DNA from: Hyphomicrobiales bacterium
GTDB taxonomy: Bacteria > Pseudomonadota > Alphaproteobacteria > Rhizobiales > Rhizobiaceae
NCBI GenBank assembly: GCA_900472395.1
Contig: UCHV01000024.1
Location: 124,001-188,000, forward strand
Length of the DNA stretch: 64,000 nucleotides
Direction of reading: 5' to 3'
The position numbers and the translations under genes were made by a program. Below are positions 52,311-61,234 of this stretch, in pieces (the first letter of the stretch is position 1; each line of letters starts with the position of its first letter). The notes below the pieces were generated by a model. It had not been told where the DNA came from. It saw nothing but the letters and a program-made list of their open reading frames with translations, and ran no database searches.

Positions 52311-53419
52311 GCGCCGCTGTTGAGGCTCCAGACGGTGCGGTTCAGGCCGCGCCGGCGTTCGAATTCATCGATTGCGACATCCATCCGGCGTTGAAGCACA
52401 AGAAGGCGCTGCATCCGTACCTGGAGCAGCGCTGGCGCGACCATCTCGACAGCTACGGCGCTCTGGCACATTGCGTTTATGCCGGACGCGGCGGCCCTTA
52501 TCCCCGTTTCACGCCGGAGACCGCAAGGCGGGATGCATGGCCACCGACTGGCCATCCGCCCGGCTCCGATCTCGATTTCATGCAGGAGCAGCATCTCGAC
52601 GCACATGGCGTCAAGTTCGGCATCCTGCAGCCGATCGTCGGCGCCAACAATGCCCGCAACACCGATCTTTCGGCAGCCCTGTGCACCGCCACCAATGACT
52701 GGCAGATCGACGAGTTCACCTCGAAGGACAAGCGGCTCAAGGCATCGATCCATATCTGTGCGGAAGATGCCGAACTGGCGGTGAAGGAGATCGAGGGCCG
52801 TGCAGGAGATCGCAGCTTCGCGCAGATCCAGCTCGGCTCGCGCTCGGTGGAGCCGATCGGCCGCAAACGCTACTGGCCGATCTTTGAAGCTGCCGAGCGC
52901 AACAATATCCCGATCGGTTTTCATGTCGGCGGTCCTTCTCCCTATGCGCCGTCACCCAGCGGCTGGCCGGATTACTATATCGAGGATCATCATGTTCTCA
53001 CCCACAGCGCGCATGCGCAGGTGGCGAGCATGATCCTCGAAGGCGTCTTCGAAATCTTCCCCAGGGTGCGGGTGGTGATGATCGAGGCGGGCTTTGCCTG
53101 GGTTCCCTCGCTCGGCTGGCGAATGGACAATCACTGGCGGAAGCTGCGCAGCGAGACACCGCTCTGCAAGAGCCCGCCGTCGGACTATCTGAAGCGGAAT
53201 GTGTGGTTCACCACCCAGCCCGCCGAAGAGCCGGACCAGCGGGACGATTTGCGGCTGCTTTTCGACCTCATCGGCTTCGACCGGATGATGTTCGCCACCG
53301 ACTATCCGCACTGGGACTACGACGATCCTCAACGTGCCATCGTGATGCCGATGAGCGAGGCGGAGCGGCGCCTGCTCTTCCACGACAACGCAATGAATTT
53401 CTACGCCAATCTCGATTGA
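52307..53419 (+). CDS. Amidohydrolase-family protein (AMDH2/ACMSD-like), second of a pair
   Basis: A 370-residue paralogue of the preceding protein. Its start overlaps the previous stop (ATGA). The metal motif is EFIDCDIHPALKHKKALHPY, followed by IPIGFHVGGPSPYAPSPSGW and MFATDYPHWDYDDPQRAI. The two share layout and many segments (LDAHGVKFGILQPI versus LDGFGSSLAICNVL), so a heteromeric enzyme or successive steps on related substrates are both possible. Confidence 0.88.
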   Translation: MSAAVEAPDGAVQAAPAFEFIDCDIHPALKHKKALHPYLEQRWRDHLDSYGALAHCVYAGRGGPYPRFTPETARRDAWPPTGHPPGSDLDFMQEQHLDAHGVKFGILQPIVGANNARNTDLSAALCTATNDWQIDEFTSKDKRLKASIHICAEDAELAVKEIEGRAGDRSFAQIQLGSRSVEPIGRKRYWPIFEAAERNNIPIGFHVGGPSPYAPSPSGWPDYYIEDHHVLTHSAHAQVASMILEGVFEIFPRVRVVMIEAGFAWVPSLGWRMDNHWRKLRSETPLCKSPPSDYLKRNVWFTTQPAEEPDQRDDLRLLFDLIGFDRMMFATDYPHWDYDDPQRAIVMPMSEAERRLLFHDNAMNFYANLD

Positions 53420-53430
53420 AAGACGATGCC

Positions 53431-54426
53431 ATGAAGAAGCTGATGAACGATCCCGCTCATTACGTCGACGAGGCGCTGGACGGCTTGACCCTGGCCCACC
53501 CGTCGCTGATGCGCGATGGATCGGCCGGTCGCGTGATCCGCCGTGCCGAGGCTACACGGAAGGGAAAGGTCGGCATTGTTTCGGGTGGCGGCTCAGGCCA
53601 TCTGCCGCTTTTCTGCGGCTATGTCGGCCAGGGACTGCTCGATACCTGCTCGATCGGCAATGTCTTCGAGGGACCGAATGTCGACAGCTGCATGGAGGCG
53701 ATCCGTCTTGCCGATGGCGGCCAGGGCATTCTGCGCCTCTACGGCAATTACGGCGGCGACCGCATGAATTTCGACATTGCCGGCGAGATGCTGGAGGATG
53801 AGGGCATTCGCTGCACGACCGTTCTCGGCACCGATGACATCGCCAGCGGCGGACCGGACGAGATCGAGCGTCGGCGCGGCGTGGCCGGCCTGATCTATGC
53901 CTATAAATGCGCCGGCGCGGCGGCCGAGGCCGGTGCCCATCTCGAAGAGGTGACGCGCCTGGCGGCGAAGGCCGTGGCGATGACGCGCACGATCGGGGTG
54001 GGACTGGCCGCCTGCCGCCTGCCATCCGCCGCCAGACCGAGTTTCGAGCTCGGCGAAAACGAAATCGAGATGGGGATCGGCATTCACGGCGAACCGGGCA
54101 TCTGGCGCGACACGCTTCGCCCGTCGGATGCGGTGGCGGACGAGATGGTCGAGAGACTGCTGGCAGATCTTCCACCCTCCGGCGCGGAGGTTTCGGTCCT
54201 CGTGAATGGCCTGGGCGCAACGCCGCTTGAAGAATTGTTCATCCTCTTTCGCCGCGTGCATAAGAAACTCGCCGAAGCAGGGCTTCGCGTCGTCATGCCG
54301 CTCATCGGCAATTACGTCACGTCGATGGAGATGCAGGGTGCCTCCGTCAGCCTGTTTCACCTGGATGAAGAGCTGAAGCGCCTTCTGCTTGCGCCGGCCG
54401 AATGCCCTTTCTGGAGGGTTGGCTGA
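53431..54426 (+). CDS. dhaK: Dihydroxyacetone kinase family, DhaK subunit
   Basis: A 331-residue DhaK. The substrate-binding site is visible in IVSGGGSGHLPLFCGYVGQG (in E. coli GGGSGHEP) and NYGGDRMNFDIA with the catalytic Asp. The covalent substrate-binding His is present in MGIGIHGEPGIW. It is coupled to DhaL by a TGATG overlap. No DhaM (phosphotransferase-system phosphoryl donor) gene is near, so an ATP-dependent kinase like LerK or DerK on a triose or tetrose ketose is more likely than the PEP-dependent type. The substitution of Glu by Leu in the GHEP motif may indicate a non-dihydroxyacetone substrate. Confidence 0.92.
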   Translation: MKKLMNDPAHYVDEALDGLTLAHPSLMRDGSAGRVIRRAEATRKGKVGIVSGGGSGHLPLFCGYVGQGLLDTCSIGNVFEGPNVDSCMEAIRLADGGQGILRLYGNYGGDRMNFDIAGEMLEDEGIRCTTVLGTDDIASGGPDEIERRRGVAGLIYAYKCAGAAAEAGAHLEEVTRLAAKAVAMTRTIGVGLAACRLPSAARPSFELGENEIEMGIGIHGEPGIWRDTLRPSDAVADEMVERLLADLPPSGAEVSVLVNGLGATPLEELFILFRRVHKKLAEAGLRVVMPLIGNYVTSMEMQGASVSLFHLDEELKRLLLAPAECPFWRVG

Positions 54427-55034
54427 TGGAGCTGACAGTTGAGCAGATCGCCGAAGGCGTGCGGCGGGCCAATCATGCCATGGTCGATTTGGAGCAGGCA
54501 CTCAACGCCGCCGACGCCAAGCTTGGTGATGGCGACACGGGGTCGATGCTGGTGCGCGTCATTGGGGGAATGGCAGCGGCCGCGCCGAAGACGGCGACCT
54601 CTGTGAGCGAGGCCTTTGGCAAGCTGGCCCGCGCCGGCATGTCGGCGACCGGCTCCAGCCTCGGCACCCTGTTTGCCGGTGCAATGCTCCTGCTTGCAAA
54701 GCAGACGAAGGACCGGTCGGTGGATTGGGCCGATCTGTCGGCTTTGGTCGGTGCGGCCCGCGACGGCATGATGGCGCGCGGCGGTGCGAAGCTCGGCGAC
54801 AAGACAGTGCTGGACATGATGGATGCCCTGGCTGCAGCGCTCGAGGGAAAAACGGATGCGGCGCAAGCCGGAAAGGCAGGCGTCGATGCGGCCGAGCGCA
54901 CGCTCGAAGCCTATCGTGACCGGCCGTGCAAAATGGGGAGGGCCAAGTTCTTCTCCGAGAAAAGCGTGGGGCTCGACGATCCCGGAATGCTCGCCTTTGC
55001 GGGCCTCGTGCGGGCGCTTGCCACGGCAAAGTGA
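54426..55034 (+). CDS. dhaL: Dihydroxyacetone kinase family, DhaL subunit
   Basis: A 202-residue nucleotide-binding subunit. The Mg-ADP aspartate motif is LNAADAKLGDGDTGSML, and later GDKTVLDMMDALAAALEGKT and GRAKFFSEKSVGLDDPG match the DhaL phosphate-binding helices. Starts on the DhaK stop. With DhaK it would phosphorylate a short-chain ketose released by the pathway. Confidence 0.92.
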   Translation: MELTVEQIAEGVRRANHAMVDLEQALNAADAKLGDGDTGSMLVRVIGGMAAAAPKTATSVSEAFGKLARAGMSATGSSLGTLFAGAMLLLAKQTKDRSVDWADLSALVGAARDGMMARGGAKLGDKTVLDMMDALAAALEGKTDAAQAGKAGVDAAERTLEAYRDRPCKMGRAKFFSEKSVGLDDPGMLAFAGLVRALATAK

Positions 55035-55051
55035 GAATGGAGGAGAAGACA

Positions 55052-55999
55052 ATGGCGGTTCAGCAATTGGAACCCGCAGGACCCTATGCCGCCACGGCGG
55101 ACGAGGATGTCCTGTTCGACCGGCGCAATGCATGGATCAAGTTTCAGGACCGGATCTTCGTCCCGCTGACGATCGTGCCGACAGTCGTTGCGAGCCTGCT
55201 CGTCTTCGGCATTCCGCTGGCATTCTCGCTGCTGTTGAGTTTCCAGGGCTGGAAGATCGATAGCGGCCTGTTTGCGGGGCAGTTCGTCGGTTTTGCCAAT
55301 TACCAGGACCTGTTCACGGATCCCTTGTTCCGGTCGAGCCTGATGCTCACCATCGGCTATACGATCTCGACGGTCCTGCTTGAACTTCTGTTCGGTCTGT
55401 CTGTCGCGCTTCTGCTCAACAGCCGCGTCCCGTTCGTCCGGGTCTTCCGCACGGCGCTGATCATCCCCATGATGATCACCCCGATCGTCGCTGCCCTGAC
55501 ATGGAAGCTGCTACTGGATCCAAGCTATGGCCTGATCAACGCGATTCTCGGCACCAATACGGTTTGGCTCGGAGATCCGGATCTTGCCCTGATTGCCGTC
55601 GGAATCGTGAATGTCTGGCAGAACACGCCATTCGTCGCGATCCTGCTTCTGGCGGGCCTTCAATCGCTGCCAAGCGAGCCGGTGGAGGCTGCCGCAGTCG
55701 ATGGCGCCAGCCCTTGGCAAACCTTCCGCCATGTCACGCTGCCTCTGTTGATGCCCTACATCGTCGTGGCCGTTCTGCTCCGGACCATCTTTGAGTTCCG
55801 CTCGTTCGAGAACATCTGGGTCATGACCGGCGGTGGTCCGGCCAATTCCACCAAGCTTCTGTCGGTCTATACGTTCGAGGCCTCGTTCCTGTCCTTCGAC
55901 CTCACGCTCGCTGCGGCCTCATCATGGGTCATGCTGTTCATCGTATTGATCTTTTGCGTCTGCTTCATCTTCGCCACCAAGCGAAAGGAGATCCAGTAA
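55052..55999 (+). CDS. Carbohydrate ABC transporter permease, MalF type
   Basis: A 315-residue permease; the ATG at 55052 has GGAGGAG before it. The first helix is TIVPTVVASLLVFGIPLAFS, and the EAA loop is VEAAAVDGASPWQTFRHVTL, with MTGGGPANSTKLLSVYTFEA. The stop overlaps the next start by one base. Confidence 0.94.
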   Translation: MAVQQLEPAGPYAATADEDVLFDRRNAWIKFQDRIFVPLTIVPTVVASLLVFGIPLAFSLLLSFQGWKIDSGLFAGQFVGFANYQDLFTDPLFRSSLMLTIGYTISTVLLELLFGLSVALLLNSRVPFVRVFRTALIIPMMITPIVAALTWKLLLDPSYGLINAILGTNTVWLGDPDLALIAVGIVNVWQNTPFVAILLLAGLQSLPSEPVEAAAVDGASPWQTFRHVTLPLLMPYIVVAVLLRTIFEFRSFENIWVMTGGGPANSTKLLSVYTFEASFLSFDLTLAAASSWVMLFIVLIFCVCFIFATKRKEIQ

Positions 56000-56844
56000 T
56001 GGCCGGTTTCGCCCGCGGCAAGCGCCGCAAGCTCATCGGGAATGTCCTGACCTATGTCGGTCTGGTGACGCTTTTCCTCGTCTTCGTCTTCCCGCTCCTG
56101 TGGATCGTCGGCATCTCGCTGAAGACACGAGAGCAGATCTTCACCAATCCGCCGGTCTTCTTCTGGGTGCCGACCTTCGAAAATTACGTGCAGGTGCTGA
56201 CACAGTCGGATTTCCTCGCCTCGTTCGGCAATTCCTTGATGGTGACCACAGCCTCCGTCACCCTGTCGCTGCTGATCGGCATTCCCGCATCCTATACCTT
56301 CGCGCGGTTCCGCTTTCCGGGCCAGAGCGTCGCGATGATCACGCTGCTCATCATGCGCATGCTGCCGCCGGTGGCGATCCTCCTGCCGCTCTTCGTGCTC
56401 TTCAAGGCGGTGGGCCTGTCCAACACGCTGGCATCCGTCATCATCGCCTATACCACTTTCAGCCTGCCGCTGATCGTCTGGGTTATGAAGGACTATTTCG
56501 CCAATCTGCCGAAGGAACTGGAGGAGGCGGCCTATATCGACGGCGCGTCCCGCATGCTGGCATTTCGCAAAATCGTGCTGCCTCTGGCGAGACCGGGCAT
56601 CGTGACTGCCGCCATCCTGTCGCTGCTGCTCGCGTGGAACGACTTCATTTTCGCAGCCATCCTGACCAACAACGCGACGCGCACCTCGCCGGTGCTGCTC
56701 GCAAGCTATGCCGGAGGTGAGACCGGCACCAACTGGGGCGCGATTACGGCCTCCGGCGTGCTTGTCGTCATCCCCGTAATCATCTTCTCGATGATCGTCC
56801 AGAAGCACCTCGTGCAGGGACTGTCTTCGGGAACCGTGAAGTAA
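55999..56844 (+). CDS. Carbohydrate ABC transporter permease, MalG type
   Basis: A 281-residue permease. The first helix LTYVGLVTLFLVFVFPLLWI, the EAA loop LEEAAYIDGASRMLAFRKIV and the C-terminal VQKHLVQGLSSGTVK fit the MalG family. It forms the transmembrane channel with the 55052 product. Confidence 0.94.
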   Translation: MAGFARGKRRKLIGNVLTYVGLVTLFLVFVFPLLWIVGISLKTREQIFTNPPVFFWVPTFENYVQVLTQSDFLASFGNSLMVTTASVTLSLLIGIPASYTFARFRFPGQSVAMITLLIMRMLPPVAILLPLFVLFKAVGLSNTLASVIIAYTTFSLPLIVWVMKDYFANLPKELEEAAYIDGASRMLAFRKIVLPLARPGIVTAAILSLLLAWNDFIFAAILTNNATRTSPVLLASYAGGETGTNWGAITASGVLVVIPVIIFSMIVQKHLVQGLSSGTVK

Positions 56845-56866
56845 AGACCAAAGGAGGAGGAAAACC

Positions 56867-58219
56867 ATGGCTATGGACAAAAACGGAAAAACCCAAGGCG
56901 GGCTTTCGATCAACCGCCGCACCATGTTGATCGGATCGGCCGCCACGGTGGCCGGCGCCGGGCTAATGAGCTCGACGCTGTTTACGCCGGCGCTTGCCCA
57001 GAGCAAGCCTGCCAAGCTGACCGTCCTCGGCGACAGCGCGCCGTGGAAGGGAACGATCATCGAGGATGCCATTCCCGCCTTCCGCAAGGAAACAGGCATC
57101 GATGTCGAATACATCCAGTTGCCCAATGAGCCCCTGATCACCCGCGCCCGCGCCGAACTGACCAGCGGCAGCACCACGAGCTTCGACGTCATGCAGATGG
57201 GCGCTTCGATGATCGGATGGATGCATCCCTACATGGCCGATGTGAACGAGCTGATGCAGAAGGCAGGCGGCAAATATGCGGCTGATTTCGGCATGGACGA
57301 GTTCTCGCAGGCCTCGCTCGACCTGGCCAGCATTGACGGCGTCCAGCGTGGCGTACCGTATCGCAGCACGACCTATATTCTCCACTACCAGCCCGAACTG
57401 CTCGAGGCGGCCGGCATCAAGGCACCGCCGACGACGTTTGCGGAATATCTGGATGCGGCGAAGAAGCTCACGGAGGCCGGAAAGCCGAACCGGTTCGGCG
57501 TCGGCTACTGCGCTCGCCAGGGTGGCGCCATCGTCGACCATTTCGGCCCCTATCTGCTCTCGGCCGGCGGAGGCTTCTATGACAGCAAAACCAAGGACAT
57601 CTGGATCAACAATGAGAAATCGGTTGCCGGTCTGGATTTCTACGCGAGCCTGCTAAACAAACACGGCGTCGTGCCGCAGGATGCGCTGACCTGGGAATGG
57701 GACGAGATCATCGCCAACGGCCAGAACGACCGCTATGCGATGGCGATCACGCTGAATGCCTCGGCCACGCCCATCAACAGGTCCGACAAATCCAAGACCA
57801 AGGGCAAATGGAGTTGGGCCATGGTTCCCGGTGCCGAAAGTGCCGCCGACAGCCGCTCCTCCCTGGGTGGATGGAGCTTTGCCGTGCCGGCCAAGGGTCC
57901 CAATACCGGTTGGGCCTTCGAATTCGTACAGTTCATCACCAGCCGTGAATGGGCCAAGCGCTCGATGGAAAAGGGCAATGCCTCAGCCCGCCTGTCCGTG
58001 CTGACGGATCCCGAAGTCATCTCGACCTATGGTTTCACGGAGGTCATGGCGCAACAACTCAAGACCGCTGTTGCCAATCCCCGTGACGCCTATTGGGGCG
58101 CGGTCGAGGCACAGCTTCGCGCGGGTCTTTCCAAGACGCTGCTCGGACAGGCCTCGCCGAAGGATGCCATGGATGAAGTCGCCTCCGGCTGGGAACGCAC
58201 CATGCGTCGGGCCGGCTGA
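56867..58219 (+). CDS. Sugar ABC transporter substrate-binding protein (family 1), Tat-like signal
   Basis: A 450-residue receptor with an AAGGAGGAGG ribosome site. The signal region NRRTMLIGSAATVAGAGLMS has a twin-arginine motif and ends ALAQS, so Tat export is possible. The mature domain has YIQLPNEPLITRARAELTSG, SFDVMQMGASMIGWMHPYMA and YILHYQPELLEAAGIKAPP. Fifth gene before the ATPase; its ligand is presumably the pathway substrate. Confidence 0.93.
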   Translation: MAMDKNGKTQGGLSINRRTMLIGSAATVAGAGLMSSTLFTPALAQSKPAKLTVLGDSAPWKGTIIEDAIPAFRKETGIDVEYIQLPNEPLITRARAELTSGSTTSFDVMQMGASMIGWMHPYMADVNELMQKAGGKYAADFGMDEFSQASLDLASIDGVQRGVPYRSTTYILHYQPELLEAAGIKAPPTTFAEYLDAAKKLTEAGKPNRFGVGYCARQGGAIVDHFGPYLLSAGGGFYDSKTKDIWINNEKSVAGLDFYASLLNKHGVVPQDALTWEWDEIIANGQNDRYAMAITLNASATPINRSDKSKTKGKWSWAMVPGAESAADSRSSLGGWSFAVPAKGPNTGWAFEFVQFITSREWAKRSMEKGNASARLSVLTDPEVISTYGFTEVMAQQLKTAVANPRDAYWGAVEAQLRAGLSKTLLGQASPKDAMDEVASGWERTMRRAG

Positions 58220-58228
58220 GGAGAACAT

Positions 58229-58250
58229 GCCGGGCGGTTTACCGCCCGGC
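58229..58250 (+). terminator. Stem-loop after binding-protein gene
   Basis: GCCGGGCGG and CCGCCCGGC form a 9-bp perfect stem with a TTTA loop, ten bases after the receptor stop. No T tract follows, so it more likely protects the upstream mRNA than terminates. Two other binding-protein genes in the window have the same arrangement. Confidence 0.6.
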
Positions 58251-58276
58251 AAATCCCATAGGAAAAGGAGAAAGTC

Positions 58277-59353
58277 ATGGCTTCGGTTCAGATGACTGGT
58301 GTCAGAAAAAGTTTTGGCGCGGTAGACGTCATTCACAGCCTTGATCTGAAGATCGAGGACGGAGCATTCGTCGCACTCGTTGGCCCCTCCGGCTGCGGCA
58401 AGTCGACTTTGCTTCGGATGATTGCGGGGCTTGAAGAGACAACGGGTGGCGAAATCTCGATTGGCAGCCGCGTCGTCAACGAACTGACGCCGCGCGAGCG
58501 CAACATCGCCATGGTGTTCCAGAATTACGCTCTTTATCCGCACATGACGGTGGCGGAGAATATGGGCTTCAACCTGAAGCTCGCGAAGAAGTCGCAAGCC
58601 GAGATCGAGACGCGGGTCGCCGAGGCGGCGCGCATGCTGGGGCTGACACCGCTTCTCGACCGCCGGCCTTCGCAACTATCGGGCGGCCAGCGGCAGCGCG
58701 TGGCGATGGGCCGCGCGGTGGTGCGAAACCCGCAGGTTTTTCTTTTCGACGAGCCGTTGTCCAATCTCGATGCCAAGCTGCGCGTGCAGATGCGCACCGA
58801 GATCAAGGCGTTGCACCAGAAGGTCCGCACGACCTCCGTCTACGTCACCCATGACCAAATTGAGGCGATGACGCTGGCCGATCATATCGTTGTCATGCAT
58901 GGCGGCCGCATCGAGCAGCAGGGGCATCCGATGGAGCTCTACCGCAAGCCGGCCAATCTCTTCGTTGCCGGTTTCATCGGAACGCCGGCGATGAACTTCG
59001 TCGAGGCCATTGGTGGCAGCGACGACCGCGGGCCGCTGGCAAGGCTCTCCGGCGGCGAGGCCATCCGCGTGGATGGCGTACGTCTGGAAGAGGGCAGGCC
59101 GGTGACCCTCGGCTTCCGCCCCGAGCATCTGACAGCGCGCGGCAGCGGCACGCGGCTGACCGGTTCCGCCCGCTTCGTCGAGCCAACCGGCGCGCTGACG
59201 CATGTGACCTTCGACGTCGGGGGACGCGATATCGTCGCCGTCGTCGATGGGGAGAACCAGGTTACGGCCGGCGAGGCGTTCGAGGCGACGGTGCCCGCGG
59301 ATCTCGTCCATGTGTTCGACCGGCAGTCCGGCGCGCGTCTGAACGCGCTCTGA
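58277..59353 (+). CDS. Sugar ABC transporter ATP-binding protein, UgpC/MalK type
   Basis: A 358-residue ATPase. Walker [10 protein letters not shown], signature [17 protein letters not shown], Walker [16 protein letters not shown] and switch [15 protein letters not shown] are present, with a C-terminal TOBE domain ([15 protein letters not shown]). GAGAAAG lies before the ATG at 58277. Confidence 0.94.
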   Translation: MASVQMTGVRKSFGAVDVIHSLDLKIEDGAFVALVGPSGCGKSTLLRMIAGLEETTGGEISIGSRVVNELTPRERNIAMVFQNYALYPHMTVAENMGFNLKLAKKSQAEIETRVAEAARMLGLTPLLDRRPSQLSGGQRQRVAMGRAVVRNPQVFLFDEPLSNLDAKLRVQMRTEIKALHQKVRTTSVYVTHDQIEAMTLADHIVVMHGGRIEQQGHPMELYRKPANLFVAGFIGTPAMNFVEAIGGSDDRGPLARLSGGEAIRVDGVRLEEGRPVTLGFRPEHLTARGSGTRLTGSARFVEPTGALTHVTFDVGGRDIVAVVDGENQVTAGEAFEATVPADLVHVFDRQSGARLNAL

Positions 59354-59401
59354 TCCTATCCGCAGGCCGGTTCCCAAGGCCGGCCATGACAACTCAGGAG
59401 A

Positions 59402-60757
59402 ATGACATTGAACAAGCCCGTCAATCCGGCGAGTGCGATCGAGGCGGTCGAAAACGCCGTCCGCACCCATTCGCGGCCGTCTGAAATCCGCATCACCGAT
59501 ATGCGCATCGCCGTTGTCACTGGCATCTGCTATTATCCCATTATCCGGATCGACACCAATCAGGGCATTTACGGCCTTGGGGAGGTGAGAGACGGAGGAC
59601 ATCCGGAAAGCGCCCTGAGGCTGAAGAGCTTCCTGCTGGGCCAGAACCCGTGCAATGTCGACATGATCTTCAACGCTTTGAAGCTTTATGGCGGCGACGG
59701 CCGCGAGGGCGGCGGCATCTCCGGCATTGAGATCGCGCTCTGGGACCTCGTCGGCAAGATTTACGGTGTCCCCTGCCACCAGTTCTTCGGCGGCAAATAT
59801 CGTGACAGCGTGCGCATCTATGGCGATACGCCCGCGCCGGAACATCTGACGCCGGAAGCCTATGCCAAGGCGGTGCGCGCCCGCGCCGACATGGGCCTTA
59901 CCTTTATCAAGTTCGACCTGCCGCCGAAGCTCTTCGAAACCACCGAAGGGGCGCTTGTCGGCTCGGCAACCCGGCATGAATACGATCTCGGACGCAGCAC
60001 CAGGACGGCCGGATCGGGTCGTGGCGCAAAAATCTCGGAAAAAGGTATCGAAGCCGCCGTCGAAATTGTTCGAGCGGTGCGCGCGGAGGTCGGCCCGGAC
60101 ATCTCGCTCTGCGTCGACCATTTCGGCGAGGGCTATATCACCGCCGACGAGGCGATCCGGATCGGCAAGGCGCTCGAGCCGTTCAACCTGGCCTGGATCG
60201 AGGATCCGGTGATATGGCATGACATCAAAGGCCACAAGAAGGTTGCGGATTCCTTGTTCACACCGGTTGCCGGCGGTGAGGATCTTTATCTCGTGGATGG
60301 TTTCCGCGAGGCGATCGAGACGCAAGCCTTCGATGTCCTTCATCCGGACCTGCTGACCTCGGGCGGCATGCTGGAAACCAAACGCATCGCAGATTACGGA
60401 GCGGCCCATGGCCTGGCGACTGCGTTGCATTCCTGCTGCTCGCCCATCGGCTTCATGGCCAACGTCCATTGCGGTGCGGCCATTAACAGCCTGATGGCCG
60501 TAGAGCATCACGGTCTCGACGTGCCGTTCTGGGAAGAGCTTGTGACCGGTCTTGCGCCAAATTATCTCGACAATGGCTACGTGGCGGTTCCCGACCTCCC
60601 GGGATTGGGATTGGATCTCAACCTCGACGCGATCACCGACAATCTGCGCGATCCCGATAGCCTCTTCCTCCCGACGGAAGATTGGAATAAGCGCAAGGCC
60701 GGCTTCGAACGGGTTGAACCGCCGCGCTATCAGACGCAACTCGTTCGCAATAAGTAA
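59402..60757 (+). CDS. Mandelate racemase/enolase-superfamily protein
   Basis: A 451-residue enolase-superfamily enzyme, longer than the ~400 of the dehydratase at 38648 because of an insertion around residues 180-205 (SATRHEYDLGRSTRTAGS). Barrel ligands: Asp in LCVDHFGEGYI, Glu in AWIEDPVIW and Glu in VAGGEDLYLVD, with His in LATALHSCCSPIG. The N-terminal lid is ITDMRIAVVTGICYYPIIRI. It ends the LacI-linked operon. Acid sugar dehydration is the commonest activity of the family; the exact reaction is not predictable here. Confidence 0.9.
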   Translation: MTLNKPVNPASAIEAVENAVRTHSRPSEIRITDMRIAVVTGICYYPIIRIDTNQGIYGLGEVRDGGHPESALRLKSFLLGQNPCNVDMIFNALKLYGGDGREGGGISGIEIALWDLVGKIYGVPCHQFFGGKYRDSVRIYGDTPAPEHLTPEAYAKAVRARADMGLTFIKFDLPPKLFETTEGALVGSATRHEYDLGRSTRTAGSGRGAKISEKGIEAAVEIVRAVRAEVGPDISLCVDHFGEGYITADEAIRIGKALEPFNLAWIEDPVIWHDIKGHKKVADSLFTPVAGGEDLYLVDGFREAIETQAFDVLHPDLLTSGGMLETKRIADYGAAHGLATALHSCCSPIGFMANVHCGAAINSLMAVEHHGLDVPFWEELVTGLAPNYLDNGYVAVPDLPGLGLDLNLDAITDNLRDPDSLFLPTEDWNKRKAGFERVEPPRYQTQLVRNK

Positions 60758-60796
60758 CTGCATTTCACACCGCGCAGTCTGTCACTGAAAAAATTA

Positions 60797-60823
60797 TAGA
60801 CCCGTAAGATGCCGACGGGTCTA
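60797..60823 (+). terminator. Probable terminator of the Rieske-DhaKL operon
   Basis: TAGACCCGT and ACGGGTCTA form a 9-bp stem with a 9-base loop, 40 bp after the enolase-superfamily stop. It is followed by ATCCTT, a poor T tract, so termination may be partial. Confidence 0.55.
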
Positions 60824-61234
60824 ATCCTTGGAGTCGTGACTGCTTGAAGTCAGCCGAATGGAGGTATTCCCAATCCCGTGACCATAGCGCTGAAGGAGTT
60901 CCCTTGATCAAACCGCTTGCAGGCTTAGTGTGCTAGCGCTCGCGCGACGAGAGAGGGTGTTTCATGGGGGGCAAAATCAGCCTGCTGGTGAGCACGGCCA
61001 TTTTCCCGGTTCGTCCGGGCCGGTTGACGACAAGTGAGGGCGTGGCAGTTCCGACGCCTCATTCGGTAACTTAGTTCCATAATTCGCATAAGCGTGGCCG
61101 CAATATTTACAGCAGCGTAAGCCTGCGTAGGTGGGAATAATTTGAGGGTCGCGGGTTCAACACGGTTCAAGGTAAGGGACACCACTATGGGCCTCTTCGA
61201 AGACGCGCAATTCACGATTGAATCCAGGTCATGT
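60824..61234. other. Gene-poor interval with repeat copy 2
   Basis: No gene with family features is seen. Short open frames here lack recognisable motifs and ribosome sites. The interval contains the GGTCGCGGGTTC-N7-TTCAAGGT repeat at 61147-61173. Confidence 0.45.
61147..61173. repeat. Copy 2 of GGTCGCGGGTTC-N7-TTCAAGGT
   Basis: All 20 non-spacer bases and the 7-base spacing equal those at 31612-31638, while the 7-base spacers differ (GGATCCC there, AACACGG here). Lies between the operon end and the RidA gene. Confidence 0.4.

Noticed and set aside
55867-57192. Open frame of 441 codons on the minus strand
   Set aside because: Antisense to the permease and receptor genes of the LacI-linked operon.
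42699-59353. Sulfoquinovose (Smo-type) monooxygenase pathway
   Set aside because: Aldo/keto reductase, dehydrogenase and sugar importers are present, but there is no sulfoquinovosidase or flavin monooxygenase in this part of the window.
58676-60763. Long open frame (695 codons) on the minus strand
   Set aside because: Antisense to the UgpC-type ATPase and the enolase-superfamily gene, both with intact motifs.
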